From positions 248,001 to 312,000 of the forward strand of contig NZ_JACHBW010000004.1 in the NCBI RefSeq assembly GCF_014200455.1: a stretch of 64,000 nucleotides of DNA, written 5' to 3'. Positions 45,506 through 55,890 of this stretch are shown in pieces (the first letter of the stretch is position 1; every line of letters begins with the position of its first letter). Under the pieces are notes generated by a model. That model worked only from the letters and a program-made list of their open reading frames with translations. It ran no database searches and was not told the origin of the DNA. Both the position numbers and the translations under genes were made by a program. The DNA comes from Paraburkholderia bannensis (lineage in GTDB: Bacteria > Pseudomonadota > Gammaproteobacteria > Burkholderiales > Burkholderiaceae).

Positions 45506-47004
45506 GCACGACCGCACACGCCGCACGCGACGCACATGACGCACGCGCTGGCAAGGCAAGCGACGAAAACACGCTGCATTTCGTGCCCACCGCCGAATTC
45601 CGCCAACGCGCCCGCACGGCGCTGGACGATCCACAACTGCGCCAGAGCTTTCGCGGCGCGATGGATTTTCTGCAAGGCAAACGCGCCGCGCAATTCCCCG
45701 AAGTCGACGAACTCGAAGCCCTGCGCGACCTGGGCGAGGCGGTGCGCCAGCACGCGCTGACGCGCCTGCCCGAGCTGCTCGAACAACTCGAAACGAAGCT
45801 GCGCGAAAATGGCGTGCAGGTCCATTGGGCCGAAACCGCCGACGACGCCAATCGCATCGTCCACGGCATCGCCCAGCGCCATGCGGCCACGCGCGTCATC
45901 AAGGGCAAGTCGATGGCAAGCGAGGAAATCGAGCTGAATCATTACCTCGGCGAGCGCGGCATCGATTGCATCGAGTCGGATATGGGCGAGTACATCGTGC
46001 AACTCGCGGGCGAAAAACCTTCGCATATCGTGATGCCCGCGATCCATAAAACCAAGGGCGATATCGCGCATCTGTTCGAGCAGCACATCCCGGATACGCC
46101 CTATACGGAAGACGTCGATGCGCTGATCCAGACGGGCCGCCGCGCGCTGCGCCGGGCCTTCGTCGATGCGCAGATCGGTCTTTCGGGCGTGAATTTCGCC
46201 GCCGCCGATACCGGCACGCTCTGGCTGGTGGAGAACGAAGGCAATGGCCGCCTCTCCACCACGGTGCCCGATGTGCATATCGCCATCATGGGCATGGAAA
46301 AGGTGGTGGCGAAGCTCGAACACATCGTGCCGTTGTCGAGCCTGCTCACACGCTCGGCCACCGGTCAGCCGATCACGACGTATTTCAACCTCATCAGCAG
46401 CCCGCGCCGCCCCGGCGAAAAAGACGGCCCGCGCGAAGTGCATCTCGTGCTGCTCGACAATGGCCGCAGCCAGGCCTACGCCGACGAACAATTGCGCGCC
46501 ACGCTGCAATGCATCCGCTGCGGCGCGTGCATGAACCACTGCCCGGTGTACACGCGCATTGGCGGCCATGCTTATGGCACGACCTATCCCGGCCCGATCG
46601 GCAAGATCATTTCACCGCATCTGCTGGGACTGGACGCCACCGCCGATCTGCCCACCGCATCGAGCCTTTGCGGCGCATGCGGAGAAGTCTGCCCGGTGCG
46701 CATTCCGATTCCGCAACTGCTGGTGCGCCTGCGCACGGAAGCGAATCGCGATCCCGAAGAAGACGTGGCGCACCCGCTGCGCGGCCAGGGAGCCAACCAT
46801 AGCCGCAGCGAGCAGTTCATCTGGCGCTTCTGGAGCGGCGCGTTCGCGCATCCGCGCGCGTATCGCGCATTGCGGTGGGCCGCCACGCGTCTGCGCGCGC
46901 TCGCGCCTTCGCAGCAGATGGGCTGGACCCAGCACCGGACGCCGCTCAAGCCCGCGCCGCGCAGTCTGCACGACCTGCTGCGCGAGCGCGATCAACCCGA
47001 ATAG
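45502..47004 (+). CDS. lutB: L-lactate utilisation iron-sulfur protein LutB
   Basis: 500 aa. The N-terminal LUD domain ([41 protein letters not shown] in part) is followed by two ferredoxin-like [4Fe-4S] motifs, [14 protein letters not shown] and [12 protein letters not shown]. It forms the electron-transfer core of the complex. It overlaps lutC by 4 nt. A 13-bp inverted repeat follows before the permease gene. Confidence 0.96.
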   Translation: MSTTAHAARDAHDARAGKASDENTLHFVPTAEFRQRARTALDDPQLRQSFRGAMDFLQGKRAAQFPEVDELEALRDLGEAVRQHALTRLPELLEQLETKLRENGVQVHWAETADDANRIVHGIAQRHAATRVIKGKSMASEEIELNHYLGERGIDCIESDMGEYIVQLAGEKPSHIVMPAIHKTKGDIAHLFEQHIPDTPYTEDVDALIQTGRRALRRAFVDAQIGLSGVNFAAADTGTLWLVENEGNGRLSTTVPDVHIAIMGMEKVVAKLEHIVPLSSLLTRSATGQPITTYFNLISSPRRPGEKDGPREVHLVLLDNGRSQAYADEQLRATLQCIRCGACMNHCPVYTRIGGHAYGTTYPGPIGKIISPHLLGLDATADLPTASSLCGACGEVCPVRIPIPQLLVRLRTEANRDPEEDVAHPLRGQGANHSRSEQFIWRFWSGAFAHPRAYRALRWAATRLRALAPSQQMGWTQHRTPLKPAPRSLHDLLRERDQPE

Positions 47005-47012
47005 CAACATCT

Positions 47013-47055
47013 GTCTTCAGGCATGCGAACTATATTCCAAGCCATGCCTGAAGAC
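47013..47055 (+). other. 13-bp perfect inverted repeat between lutB and lctP
   Basis: GTCTTCAGGCATG and CATGCCTGAAGAC, separated by 17 nt, lie in the 91-bp gap. No T-tract follows, so it is not a standard terminator. It could reduce, stabilise or process the transcript between lutB and the permease, or be a protein-binding site. Confidence 0.7.
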
Positions 47056-47095
47056 TTCGACATCGTCTAGACCCGCATCATCGGAGGAGACCGTA

Positions 47096-48802
47096 ATGCA
47101 ACCCTGGCTTCAAACCTATACGCCGCTTGGCAGTCTGTGGCTATCCGCGCTCGTCGCGGCTACACCGATCCTGTTCTTCTTCGTCGCCCTCGCGGGGCTG
47201 CGCCTCAAAGGCCACGTCGCCGCCGCCATCACGCTGGTGCTCGCGCTCGGCGTAGCGGTATTCGAATACGGCATGCCGGTGCGTCAGGCGCTTGTCTCCG
47301 CGGGATTCGGCTTTGCTTACGGTCTCTGGCCGATCGCGTGGATCATCGTCACGGCCGTGTTCCTCTACAAGATCGTGGTGAAGACGGGGCAATTCGAGGT
47401 CATTCGCGCCTCCGTCCTGTCGATCACCGACGATCAACGCCTGCAACTGCTGTTGATCGGCTTCTCGTTCGGGGCCTTTCTGGAAGGTGCGGCAGGCTTC
47501 GGCGCGCCGGTTGCGATCACCTCGGCGCTGCTGGTCGGTCTCGGCTTCGAGCCGCTCTACGCAGCCGGTCTGTGCCTGATCGCCAATACCGCGCCGGTGG
47601 CCTTCGGTGCGATGGGCATTCCGATCATCGTTGCGGGTCAGGTAACGGGCATCGATCCGTTCCTGATCGGCGCGATGGCGGGTCGTCAGTTACCGCTGCT
47701 GTCGCTGTTCGTGCCGTTCTGGCTCGTCTTCATCATGGACGGCAAGCGCGGCCTCAAGGAAACGTGGCCCGCCGCGCTCGTCGCGGGCGGCAGCTTCGCG
47801 GTGACGCAGTATTTCACGTCGAATCACATCGGGCCGGAACTGCCGGACATCACCTCGGCGCTCGTGAGCCTCGTCGCGCTGGCCGCGTTCCTCAAGGTGT
47901 GGTCGCCGCGGCGCGCCACGCGAAACGCCGCCGCTAACGTGCGTGTCAGCGGCGGCGCGGTAGCGCTCGGCGGCTTCGGCGGCAACTCAAATGCCGCGCC
48001 TGCTGGCCGCCAGGCCTCGCCGTACGGCGTCGCGCAAACCGTGCGCGCGTGGTCGCCGTTCATCCTGCTGACCGCTATCGTCACGGTCTGGAGCGTGAAG
48101 CCGTTCAAGGCGCTCTTCGCCGCGAAAGGCCCGCTTGCGGGCACCGTGCTGAGCTTCCATGTGCCCGGCCTCGACCAACTCGTGGTGCGCACCGCGCCCA
48201 TCGTAGCGAGCGCCAAACCCTACGAAGCCGTGTTCAAGATCGACTGGCTATCCGCCGTCGGCACCGCGATCATGCTGACTGCCATCGTCTCCGTGCTGAT
48301 CCTCAAGATGAAGCCGCGCGCCGCCGTGGCCGCGTTCTTCGAAACGCTCAACGAACTGCGCCGCCCCGTGCTGTCGATCGGTCTCGTGCTGGCATTTGCC
48401 TTCGTCGCGAACTATTCGGGTATGTCTTCGACGCTAGCACTGGCGCTCGCCGGAACCGGCGCGGCGTTTCCACTGTTCTCGCCGTTGCTCGGCTGGCTGG
48501 GCGTATTCCTGACTGGTTCGGATACCTCATCGAATGCGCTGTTCTGCTCCTTGCAGCACACGACTGCGCACCAGATCGGCGTGTCGGACACCTTGCTGGT
48601 TGCGGCCAACACATCGGGCGGCGTGAGCGGCAAGATGATCTCGCCGCAATCGATCGCGGTCGCCTGCGCGGCAACGGGCCTGGTCGGCAAGGAAGCATCG
48701 CTGTTCCGCTTCACGCTGCGCCATAGCCTGTTTTTTGCGGCCATCGTCGGCGTCATCACATTGATTCAGGCCTATGTGCTCACGGGGATGATTCCGCAGT
48801 AA
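47096..48802 (+). CDS. lctP: L-lactate permease
   Basis: 568 aa, about 13 membrane helices. Proton-coupled L-lactate importer of the LctP/LldP family. The signature [18 protein letters not shown] is at about residue 125, with [14 protein letters not shown] and, near the C-terminus, [16 protein letters not shown] and [20 protein letters not shown] strong GGAGGAG box precedes the ATG. It completes the lactate uptake and oxidation operon. Confidence 0.97.
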   Translation: MQPWLQTYTPLGSLWLSALVAATPILFFFVALAGLRLKGHVAAAITLVLALGVAVFEYGMPVRQALVSAGFGFAYGLWPIAWIIVTAVFLYKIVVKTGQFEVIRASVLSITDDQRLQLLLIGFSFGAFLEGAAGFGAPVAITSALLVGLGFEPLYAAGLCLIANTAPVAFGAMGIPIIVAGQVTGIDPFLIGAMAGRQLPLLSLFVPFWLVFIMDGKRGLKETWPAALVAGGSFAVTQYFTSNHIGPELPDITSALVSLVALAAFLKVWSPRRATRNAAANVRVSGGAVALGGFGGNSNAAPAGRQASPYGVAQTVRAWSPFILLTAIVTVWSVKPFKALFAAKGPLAGTVLSFHVPGLDQLVVRTAPIVASAKPYEAVFKIDWLSAVGTAIMLTAIVSVLILKMKPRAAVAAFFETLNELRRPVLSIGLVLAFAFVANYSGMSSTLALALAGTGAAFPLFSPLLGWLGVFLTGSDTSSNALFCSLQHTTAHQIGVSDTLLVAANTSGGVSGKMISPQSIAVACAATGLVGKEASLFRFTLRHSLFFAAIVGVITLIQAYVLTGMIPQ

Positions 48803-48832
48803 GCATTGCGACACATTTGTAGCAAACCTGAA

Positions 48833-48876
48833 AGGCCGTTGTTCGCGCAGGCGGGCAACGGCCTGAAATATTTCTT
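48833..48876 (+). terminator. Probable terminator after lctP
   Basis: AGGCCGTTG pairs with CAACGGCCT around a 14-nt loop, followed by GAAATATTTCTTC. The tail is only partly T-rich, so this is a moderate terminator. Confidence 0.6.
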
Positions 48877-48973
48877 CATGGGATTTTTAAGCGGCATTTA
48901 AGGCTTGAAACCTACGCTGGGTTCGTCCGGTGCAACAGTCCGGGTCTGATCGACGAATCGATGGAGGTGGAAA

Positions 48974-49435
48974 ATGAATGCACGCTCAGTTCAATACAAG
49001 ACCGCTGCGCTTTCGCTGGCTGCCACGCTCACGCTTGCACTCGGTGCTCAATGCGCGTTCGCCGCGACCATGAACAACGTCGCGAACGGTCTGCCGCCCG
49101 TGCAGCATGCCGGTGATATTGCCTACGTCTCGGGCGGCATTGGCAGCGACCAGTCCGCGGCATTCAAGGCCGCCACCGCGCACTATCCGCTTTCGCTGGA
49201 ATTCGCGCGTCAATCCGCCGGCGGCAACGAATACCTCGCAGACGTGCCCGTGAAGATCGCCGACGCACACGGCCAGACGTTGCTCTCCACGCAGGCGCAC
49301 GGCCCATTCATGCTCGTCACGCTGCCTCGCGGCCACTACGTGGTGAGCGCGAGCCAGGACGGCAAGACCGTCAAGCGCAGCGTCGATATAGGCAAGACGA
49401 CGCACGAACACGAGGTGTTTGTCTGGCCGACGTGA
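48974..49435 (+). CDS. Exported protein with carboxypeptidase-regulatory-like domain
   Basis: 153 aa. A signal peptide (LAATLTLALGAQCAFAATM region) is followed by a small beta-sandwich: YLADVPVKIADAHGQTLLS, then FMLVTLPRGHYVVSASQDGKTVKRSVDI, the pattern of a carboxypeptidase-regulatory-like / transthyretin-like fold. A strong GGAGG box precedes the start. Stand-alone gene; periplasmic location and unknown function. Confidence 0.8.
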   Translation: MNARSVQYKTAALSLAATLTLALGAQCAFAATMNNVANGLPPVQHAGDIAYVSGGIGSDQSAAFKAATAHYPLSLEFARQSAGGNEYLADVPVKIADAHGQTLLSTQAHGPFMLVTLPRGHYVVSASQDGKTVKRSVDIGKTTHEHEVFVWPT

Positions 49436-49779
49436 TAGCGCCTTGAATTGAATCGCGCAGCGCTTCGGCATACGAAGCGCTGCTAGAGCCTGTATTTGCC
49501 ATCTTCGCGCGCTATTTGAAGGCCCGATCTCGACGAGCCCACCACGGGCGTGGATCCGCTGGCGCGCTTTCGCAAGACGCATGGCAGCATGGCTTGATGT
49601 TCGCCCCGGCACGCCCGCACCATGTTTGCGTTCATGCCACATAGATGAACTCCGTCCCCGTTTGCGGCTATGATCGTGATCTGCGGTCGGGCCACCAGAC
49701 TCACGATTGACGAGTAAGGGTAAGGGCAAGCGACACGCATCGTCCAGACACGCGTGGTCGATTTCCCGGAGAACATCGC
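49436..49779. other. Intergenic region before the mrp operon
   Basis: 344 bp. An 11-bp perfect hairpin (49457-49483) lies at its left end. The rest presumably contains the mrp promoter; AT-richer sequence occurs at 49660-49710, but no clear -35/-10 pair was chosen. No gene is supported. Confidence 0.45.
49457..49483 (+). terminator. Terminator-like hairpin after the exported-protein gene
   Basis: GCAGCGCTTCG, loop GCATA, CGAAGCGCTGC. Perfect 11-bp stem but no T-tract; 22 nt after the stop codon at 49435. Confidence 0.5.
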
Positions 49780-52581
49780 ATGGCATTGGGGTGGCTGGTC
49801 GTACTTCCATTCATCGCAGCCGCGCTGGTTGCGCTCACGCCTGCCCGTCTGCGACCGCTCTCGACATGGATCGCGTTCGCGGCCGCGCTGTTCGGCCTGG
49901 GCCTGCTGCTGAGCGAGCGCGTGGGCATGGCCACCTTTGGCGTGATGCAATGGCGGCGCGAATGGGTGCCCGAGATCGGCCTGGCGCTTTCGCTGCGTCT
50001 TGACGGCCTCTCTTTCATGTTCGCGCTGCTGGTGCTCGCCATCGGCCTGCTGGTCTTCATTTACGCGCGTTACTACCTGGCCGGCAACGACGCGCTGCCG
50101 CGTCTTTATCTGCTGCTCCTGCTGTTCATGGGGGCGATGCTGGGCGTGGTGCTGGCGAACAATCTGCTGCTGCTCGTGATTTTCTGGGAGCTGACGAGTC
50201 TCGTCTCGTTCCTGTTGATTGGCTTCTGGCCGTCGCGCCCCGATGGACGGCGCGGCGCGCGCATGGCGCTCACCATCACGGGCGCGGGCGGTCTCGCGCT
50301 GCTCGCGGCGGTGCTGCTGATTGGCCACGTGTGCGGCAGCTACGAACTCAACGACGTGCTCGCGCAAGCGGCCAGAATCCAGCACGATCCACTTTATCCG
50401 GCCATTCTGCTGCTTACGCTGCTCGCGGCGTTCACGAAGTCCGCGCAGTTTCCGTTTCACCTCTGGCTACCGCATGCGATGTCCGCGCCCACGCCGGTGT
50501 CCTCCTACCTCCATTCGGCGACGATGGTGAAGGCCGGCGTGTTTTTGCTCGCACGTCTCTATCCCATCTTCGAAGGCACCCACTTGTGGACCTATACGGC
50601 CACGCTCGTGGGTCTCGTCACGCTGGTGGGCGGCGCGTCGATGGCGCTGTTCCAGCGCGATCTCAAGGGCCTGCTCGCTTATTCGACGATCAGCCATCTC
50701 GGCCTGATCGTGTTGCTGTTCGGGCTCGACACGCAGCTATCGACCGTCGCCGCGCTGTTTCACACGGTCAATCACGCCGTGTTCAAGGCGTCGCTCTTCA
50801 TGGCTGCGGGCATCATCGATCACGAAACCGGCACGCGCGATCTCGGCCGCCTGCGCGGCCTGCGCAAGACCATGCCGCATACGGCCGTGCTGGCGAGCGT
50901 GGCCTCGCTGGCGATGGCGGGCGTGCCCTTGCTCAACGGCTTTCTGTCAAAGGAAATGTTCTTCGGCGAGACGCTCGCGCAAGGCATGTTCGGTCCGTTC
51001 AACTGGGCGATTCCGGTGGTGGCCATCGCGGCGGCGGCGCTCTCCGTGGCGTATTCGCTGCGCTTCGTGTGGGGCGTGTTCTTCGATGGCGCGACGCCGC
51101 ACGATCTGCCCCACTATCCGCCTCATGAGCCGCCGCGCTTCATGAAGCTGCCGGTGGAAATCCTCGTGGTGATCTGTCTGCTGATCGGCCTGTTTCCGCA
51201 GCACACGATTGGCCGTCTGCTCGCATCGGCGGCATGGTTCACGCTGGGCGGAAAATTGCCCGACTACAGCCTGAGCATCTGGCACGGCATCAACGCACCG
51301 CTCATCATGAGCGTGGTGTCGTTCGCGGCGGGCGCGGCGCTGTTCTTCCTGCGCCGCGATGCGTTCCGCCATCATCGCTCGGTGCTCTCGGACATGAATG
51401 CGAGCGAAGGCTTCGACCGCCTGGTGCAGCGCCTCGAAAAAGGCGCGGCGGTAATCGTGCGGGTGTTCGAAACGCGTTCGCTGCCCGCTTACCTGTCCTG
51501 GATGATCGCGGCGATGCTGATCGTGCCGGGCGCGTATTTTTTCGCACTCGGCGCGTGGGGCGGCACGCTCGCGCCGCTGCCCATCGACGCGCTCACGCTA
51601 TGCGGCCTCGTGCTGATGGCGCTGCTTGCGGTGGGCGTGGTGCTGGTGCGCCAGCACACGCTCTATGCGCTCATCATGCTGAGTACCTGCGGGCTGCTCG
51701 TCACCCTCGCCTTTGCGCGCTTTTCCGCACCCGATCTCGCGCTCACGCAGGTCTCGGTCGAAGTCGTCACGGTGGTGCTGCTCGTGCTGGCGATCTATTT
51801 CCTGCCCACCCTGCAGCCGGTGGTCGAAACGATTCCCACGCGCCTGCGCAACGGCCTGCTCGCGCTGATGGGCGGCGGGCTGCTCGGCAGCGTCGCGTAT
51901 GAAGTGATGACGCGCGAACCGGCGCGAGGCATCGCGCCGTTCTTCCTGGCCAACGCCTTGCCCGGCAGCGGCGGCCATAACGTGGTGAATGTGATTCTGG
52001 TGGATTTCCGCGGCTTCGATACGATGGTCGAAGTGAGCGTGCTGGTGGTCGCGGGCCTGGCCGTCAAGGCGCTGCTGCGCGGCCTGCGCCTGAAGGCGTC
52101 GGGCACGGGCCCCGGAGGGCTGCCGTGGTCGTCGCAATCGCACCCGCTGATGCTCGCGATCCTCGCGCGCATGATGCTGCCGCTCACCATGCTGGTCGCC
52201 GTGTTCGTGTTCCTGCGCGGCCACAATCTGCCTGGCGGCGGCTTCATCGCCTCGCTGATCGTCTCCGTCGCGCTGCTGTTGCAATACGTGGCAAGCGGCG
52301 TGCTCTGGACCGAATCGCGCATCCGCATCCAGTATCGCGCGCTTGCGGGGCTGGGCTTACTCGTTGCGGCCGCAACGGGTATGGGCAGCCTGGCTTTCGG
52401 CTATCCCTTCCTCACCAGTTCGTTCGGGCATTTCCATGTGCCGCTGATCGGCGAAATCGAATTGAGTACGGCCATGCTGTTCGATCTGGGCGTGCTGGGC
52501 GCCGTGGTGGGCACGACGCTCACGATCGTTTCGCATCTGGGTGTGCGCGACAAGGACATGCAATCCGTGGAGAAAAGCTGA
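49780..52581 (+). CDS. mrpA: Mrp Na+/H+ antiporter subunit A fused to B
   Basis: 933 aa. The first ~770 residues are MrpA: an NuoL/NDH-1 chain-5-like channel domain (KSAQFPFHLWLPHAMSAPTPVS region, DLKGLLAYSTISHLG) with additional C-terminal helices. The last ~140 residues are an MrpB domain (PGGGFIASLIVSVALLLQYVA region, DLGVLGAVVGTTLTIVSHLG), so subunits A and B are fused as in many proteobacteria (PhaAB type). Mrp complexes exchange cytosolic Na+ or K+ for protons and protect against alkali and salt. First gene of the operon; its stop overlaps mrpC (TGATG). Confidence 0.96.
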   Translation: MALGWLVVLPFIAAALVALTPARLRPLSTWIAFAAALFGLGLLLSERVGMATFGVMQWRREWVPEIGLALSLRLDGLSFMFALLVLAIGLLVFIYARYYLAGNDALPRLYLLLLLFMGAMLGVVLANNLLLLVIFWELTSLVSFLLIGFWPSRPDGRRGARMALTITGAGGLALLAAVLLIGHVCGSYELNDVLAQAARIQHDPLYPAILLLTLLAAFTKSAQFPFHLWLPHAMSAPTPVSSYLHSATMVKAGVFLLARLYPIFEGTHLWTYTATLVGLVTLVGGASMALFQRDLKGLLAYSTISHLGLIVLLFGLDTQLSTVAALFHTVNHAVFKASLFMAAGIIDHETGTRDLGRLRGLRKTMPHTAVLASVASLAMAGVPLLNGFLSKEMFFGETLAQGMFGPFNWAIPVVAIAAAALSVAYSLRFVWGVFFDGATPHDLPHYPPHEPPRFMKLPVEILVVICLLIGLFPQHTIGRLLASAAWFTLGGKLPDYSLSIWHGINAPLIMSVVSFAAGAALFFLRRDAFRHHRSVLSDMNASEGFDRLVQRLEKGAAVIVRVFETRSLPAYLSWMIAAMLIVPGAYFFALGAWGGTLAPLPIDALTLCGLVLMALLAVGVVLVRQHTLYALIMLSTCGLLVTLAFARFSAPDLALTQVSVEVVTVVLLVLAIYFLPTLQPVVETIPTRLRNGLLALMGGGLLGSVAYEVMTREPARGIAPFFLANALPGSGGHNVVNVILVDFRGFDTMVEVSVLVVAGLAVKALLRGLRLKASGTGPGGLPWSSQSHPLMLAILARMMLPLTMLVAVFVFLRGHNLPGGGFIASLIVSVALLLQYVASGVLWTESRIRIQYRALAGLGLLVAAATGMGSLAFGYPFLTSSFGHFHVPLIGEIELSTAMLFDLGVLGAVVGTTLTIVSHLGVRDKDMQSVEKS

Positions 52582-52976
52582 TGGAAGCCGCCTTCGCCGC
52601 CGCAATCGGCGTGCTGTGCGCCAGCGGCATCTATCTGCTGCTGTGCGCGCGCGTGTTCCCCGTGATCCTCGGCATCACGCTGTTTTCGTACGCGATCAAT
52701 CTGTTCCTGCTCGGCATGGGCAGACTGTCGACCGGCAAGCCACCCGTCATTGCTCCCGGCGCGCAATATGCCGATCCCGTGCCGCAAGCGCTCGTGCTCA
52801 CGGCCATCGTGATCGGCTTTGCGATGACGGCGTTCACCGTCGTGCTGGCGCTGCGCTCGCTCGCGATGACAGGCAGCGATCACGTCAACGGCGAATCGAT
52901 CGGCAAAGCCGGCAAGGTCGGCAATAACAACGGCGGCGGCGCCACCGCGCGCGAAAAGGAGACGCTCGGCGCATGA
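52581..52976 (+). CDS. mrpC: Mrp antiporter subunit C
   Basis: 131 aa. NuoK-like subunit with three helices; the motif GITLFSYAINLFLLGMG and DPVPQALVLTAIVIGFAMTA are characteristic. A hydrophilic tail rich in Asn, Gly and Lys follows. Overlaps mrpA by one base and mrpD by 4 nt (ATGA). Confidence 0.95.
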   Translation: MEAAFAAAIGVLCASGIYLLLCARVFPVILGITLFSYAINLFLLGMGRLSTGKPPVIAPGAQYADPVPQALVLTAIVIGFAMTAFTVVLALRSLAMTGSDHVNGESIGKAGKVGNNNGGGATAREKETLGA

Positions 52977-54619
52977 ACCACGCCCTTCTGCTCCCGATCC
53001 TGATCCCGCTGTTCGCGGCGGGCACCATCGTCGCGCTGCCGGTACGCGCGAAGCGTCTGCAACGCGCGATCAATGCCGTGGCCATCCTCGCGCTGCTGCC
53101 CGTGGCCTGCCTGTTGACCGCGCACGCGGCGCAAGGCGAGATTGCCACCTACGCGCTGGGCGCGTGGCCTGCGCCATTCGGCATCGTGCTGCAACTCGAC
53201 CGGCTAGGCGCGCTGATGCTGCTGCTAACCGCCGTGCTGGCCTGCTGCTGCCTGCTGGGCACCTCCAGCGCCGACGCGCGGCGCGGCCGCTATTTCCGCG
53301 CGCTGTTCCAGTTCGAGCTGATGGGCCTGAACGGCGCGTTTCTTGCCGGCGACCTGTTCAACCTGTTCGTATTCTTCGAACTGCTACTGATCGCTTCCTA
53401 CGCGCTGCTGCTGCACGGCGGCGGCACGCGGCGCGTGCGCAATGGCCTGCATTATCTGCTGATGAACCTGGTGGGATCGTCGTTCTTTCTGATCGCGCTG
53501 GGCGTGCTGTACGGCATCGCTGGCACGCTCAACATGGCCGATATGGGCGAGCGCCTCGCGCATCTGGATCCCGCCACGCTGCCGCTCGCGCGCTTCGCGG
53601 GCGCGACGCTGATGCTGGTGTTCGGTCTCAAGGCCGCCGTGTTTCCGATGTCGTTCTGGCTGCCGCAGGCGTATCGCAGCGCCATCGGGCCGGTGGCGGC
53701 GCTGTTCGCGATCATGACCAAGGTGGGCATCTACGCGATGCTGCGTTGCGATGCGCTGGTGTTCGGGCTGGGCGCGGGCGGCGTGCTCGATGGATTCATG
53801 CGCGACTGGGCATGGTGGCTCGCCATCGCAACGATCGTGTTTGGCGCACTGGGCGCGCTCGCCGTATCGAGCCTCAAGACCACGACCGGCTATCTGGTCC
53901 TCGTCTCAGTGGGACTGCTGATTGCCGCCATCACGCAGCAGACGCCCCTCGCCTGGAGCGCGCTGCTCTACTACCTCGTCAGCACGACGCTCTGTTCGGG
54001 TGCCCTGTTCCTGCTCGCCGATACGCTCGAACCCGAGGCGATGGCGACGCCGGATACGCTGGAGCCCGCTTCGCTCGAAGCACTCGACGATGCCGCCGCC
54101 GCCGCGATCTCGCCCGAGTCCGAAAGCGCGGCCCTCGCGACGGCGCGCGCGACGTATGCGCCCTGGCCTTCCAACGTCGCGGGCGTGCTTTATCTGGTCG
54201 CAGCGGTGGGCGCAGCGGGTCTGCCGCCGCTCTCGGGTTTTCTGGGCAAGGCGATGGTGCTCGCAGCCACGCCCATGAGCCAGGCGGTGATCCTGTGGCC
54301 CGCCGTGCTGGTTTCCAGCCTGCTGCTGATCGTTGCGTTGAGCCGCACCGGCACGCGCCTGCTATGGGCCGAACCTGCCGCGCGGGCCGCCGCAAGCTCC
54401 CCGGCACGGGCACCGCGCGGCAGTTCGTCCAAACTCGCGGCCTGTGCGCTGCTGCTGGGTTGCGTGGCCGCGGCCACGCTGGGGGCGGGGTCGCTACGCC
54501 AGTATCTGGACGCCGCCGCCGCGCAGCTATTCGACCGCGCCGCCTATGTGCACGCGATCCTGCCCGACGCGTCGTCGTCATCGGCAGCGGCGCCGGCTGC
54601 ACCCGCGAGCGGAGGCTGA
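52973..54619 (+). CDS. mrpD: Mrp antiporter subunit D
   Basis: 548 aa. NuoN/NuoM-like ion-translocating subunit, about 14 helices, with ELMGLNGAFLAGDLFNLFVFFELLL (given in part), AAVFPMSFWLPQAYRSA and the conserved Lys/Glu of the proton path. A loop rich in Glu and Ala (LADTLEPEAMATPDTLEP...) of about 55 residues interrupts the C-terminal half. Ends in an Ala/Ser-rich tail. Overlaps mrpC by 4 nt. Confidence 0.95.
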   Translation: MNHALLLPILIPLFAAGTIVALPVRAKRLQRAINAVAILALLPVACLLTAHAAQGEIATYALGAWPAPFGIVLQLDRLGALMLLLTAVLACCCLLGTSSADARRGRYFRALFQFELMGLNGAFLAGDLFNLFVFFELLLIASYALLLHGGGTRRVRNGLHYLLMNLVGSSFFLIALGVLYGIAGTLNMADMGERLAHLDPATLPLARFAGATLMLVFGLKAAVFPMSFWLPQAYRSAIGPVAALFAIMTKVGIYAMLRCDALVFGLGAGGVLDGFMRDWAWWLAIATIVFGALGALAVSSLKTTTGYLVLVSVGLLIAAITQQTPLAWSALLYYLVSTTLCSGALFLLADTLEPEAMATPDTLEPASLEALDDAAAAAISPESESAALATARATYAPWPSNVAGVLYLVAAVGAAGLPPLSGFLGKAMVLAATPMSQAVILWPAVLVSSLLLIVALSRTGTRLLWAEPAARAAASSPARAPRGSSSKLAACALLLGCVAAATLGAGSLRQYLDAAAAQLFDRAAYVHAILPDASSSSAAAPAAPASGG

Positions 54620-54624
54620 AAAAC

Positions 54625-55119
54625 ATGCTCAAACGGCTCTTTCCGCATCCCTGGCTCAGCGCCGTGCTGCTGGTCTGCTGGGTTCTGCTGATGAACGACG
54701 TCTCGCCGGGCAACCTGTTGCTCGGCGCGGTGCTCGGCATCGTCATTGCATTCTGCATTGGCGAAGGTCTGTGGCTGCAACCGGTGCGCTTTGGCAGGCC
54801 GTGGCTGCTGCTGCGCCTGTTCGCTCACGTGCTGATCGACATCGTCGTGGCCAATGTGGAAGTGGCGCTGCTCGTGCTCGGCCCGGCAAAACGTCTGCGC
54901 CCCGCCTTTATCGAAGTGCCGCTGGACAGCACGCACGAAATCGCGCTCACGGCGCTCATCAGCATCGTCTCGCTCAGCCCCGGCACGCTCTGCGCCGAAC
55001 TCAGCGACGACCGCACCCGCCTGAGCGTGCACGTCCTCGATCTGGACGACGAAGCCGCCCTCGTCGCCTTGATCAAGTCCCGTTATGAAGCCCCGCTGCT
55101 GGAGATATTCGCATGCTAG
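54625..55119 (+). CDS. mrpE: Mrp antiporter subunit E
   Basis: 164 aa. Two N-terminal helices and a cytosolic domain with LISIVSLSPGTLCAELSDDRTRLSVHVLD, of which the SLSPGT stretch is the family signature. A GGAGG box lies just inside the intergenic 5 nt plus the mrpD end. Overlaps mrpF by 7 nt. Confidence 0.95.
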   Translation: MLKRLFPHPWLSAVLLVCWVLLMNDVSPGNLLLGAVLGIVIAFCIGEGLWLQPVRFGRPWLLLRLFAHVLIDIVVANVEVALLVLGPAKRLRPAFIEVPLDSTHEIALTALISIVSLSPGTLCAELSDDRTRLSVHVLDLDDEAALVALIKSRYEAPLLEIFAC

Positions 55120-55388
55120 CCATCGTGATTTCGGTCTCGTTCGCGATCCTCGGCGTCGCGTTCCTGCTCACGCTCGTGCGCCTGTTGCGCGGCCCCTCGC
55201 TGCCCGATCGCATCGTCGCGCTCGACACGCTCAACATCAACGCCATTGCGCTGATCGTGGTGTACGGCATCAGCCTGCGCTCGACCGTGTTCTTCGAAGC
55301 CGCGCTGCTGATTGCCGTGATGGGCTTTGTCGGCACCGTCGCACTGACGAAGTATCTGCAGCGCGGCGACATCATCGAACTGAACTGA
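55113..55388 (+). CDS. mrpF: Mrp antiporter subunit F
   Basis: 91 aa, three helices. RLLRGPSLPDRIVALDTLNINAIALIVVYG (in part) is the MrpF signature. It starts inside the end of mrpE and is followed 25 nt later by mrpG. Confidence 0.95.
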   Translation: MLAIVISVSFAILGVAFLLTLVRLLRGPSLPDRIVALDTLNINAIALIVVYGISLRSTVFFEAALLIAVMGFVGTVALTKYLQRGDIIELN

Positions 55389-55413
55389 ACCAAGCCAGGG
55401 AAAGGGGCCGCCG

Positions 55414-55890
55414 ATGCAAACCGCCGTCGAAGCGATCGTCTCCGTGCTGCTGCTGGTGGGCAGCCTGTTTACGCTGATCGGCGCAATCGGGCTGTTTCGC
55501 CTGCCCGACTTCTTCATGCGTCTGCATGGCCCGACCAAATCCACCACGCTGGGCGTGGGCGGCATTGTGCTTGCCTCGGTGATCTACTTCAGCACGCACA
55601 ACAATTACGCGAGCCTGCATGAATTGCTGATTCCTGCGTTCCTTTTTCTCACTGCGCCAATCAGCGCCCATATGCTCGCGAAAGCGGGCATTCAGCAACG
55701 CGTTCCGCTCTCGGGCGCCACGCGCTCACGCCCGCCGACCACGGGCGCTTGCGCCGAGCAAGGCGACACGCGCGAACGTGAAGAACATGAAGAACATGAA
55801 GAACATGCCGGACGCGACGCAGCGGACAAGCTCACGGCCAACCCTGCGCAAAGCGCGCGCCCGGCCAGCAAACGCGATACCGACGCGTGA
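55414..55890 (+). CDS. mrpG: Mrp antiporter subunit G, with Glu/His-rich tail
   Basis: 158 aa. Three helices and the family motif GLFRLPDFFMRLHGPTKSTTLG in the first 60 residues (given in part). The last ~60 residues are a hydrophilic tail with a triple EEH repeat, longer than in typical MrpG (~100-120 aa). The DNA of that repeat is three perfect 9-bp units. Last gene of the mrp operon. Confidence 0.94.
   Translation: MQTAVEAIVSVLLLVGSLFTLIGAIGLFRLPDFFMRLHGPTKSTTLGVGGIVLASVIYFSTHNNYASLHELLIPAFLFLTAPISAHMLAKAGIQQRVPLSGATRSRPPTTGACAEQGDTREREEHEEHEEHAGRDAADKLTANPAQSARPASKRDTDA
55780..55806 (+). repeat. Three 9-bp tandem repeats in mrpG
   Basis: GAAGAACAT three times, encoding Glu-Glu-His three times in the MrpG tail. 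In-frame expansion or contraction by slippage would change the tail without a frameshift. Confidence 0.9.
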
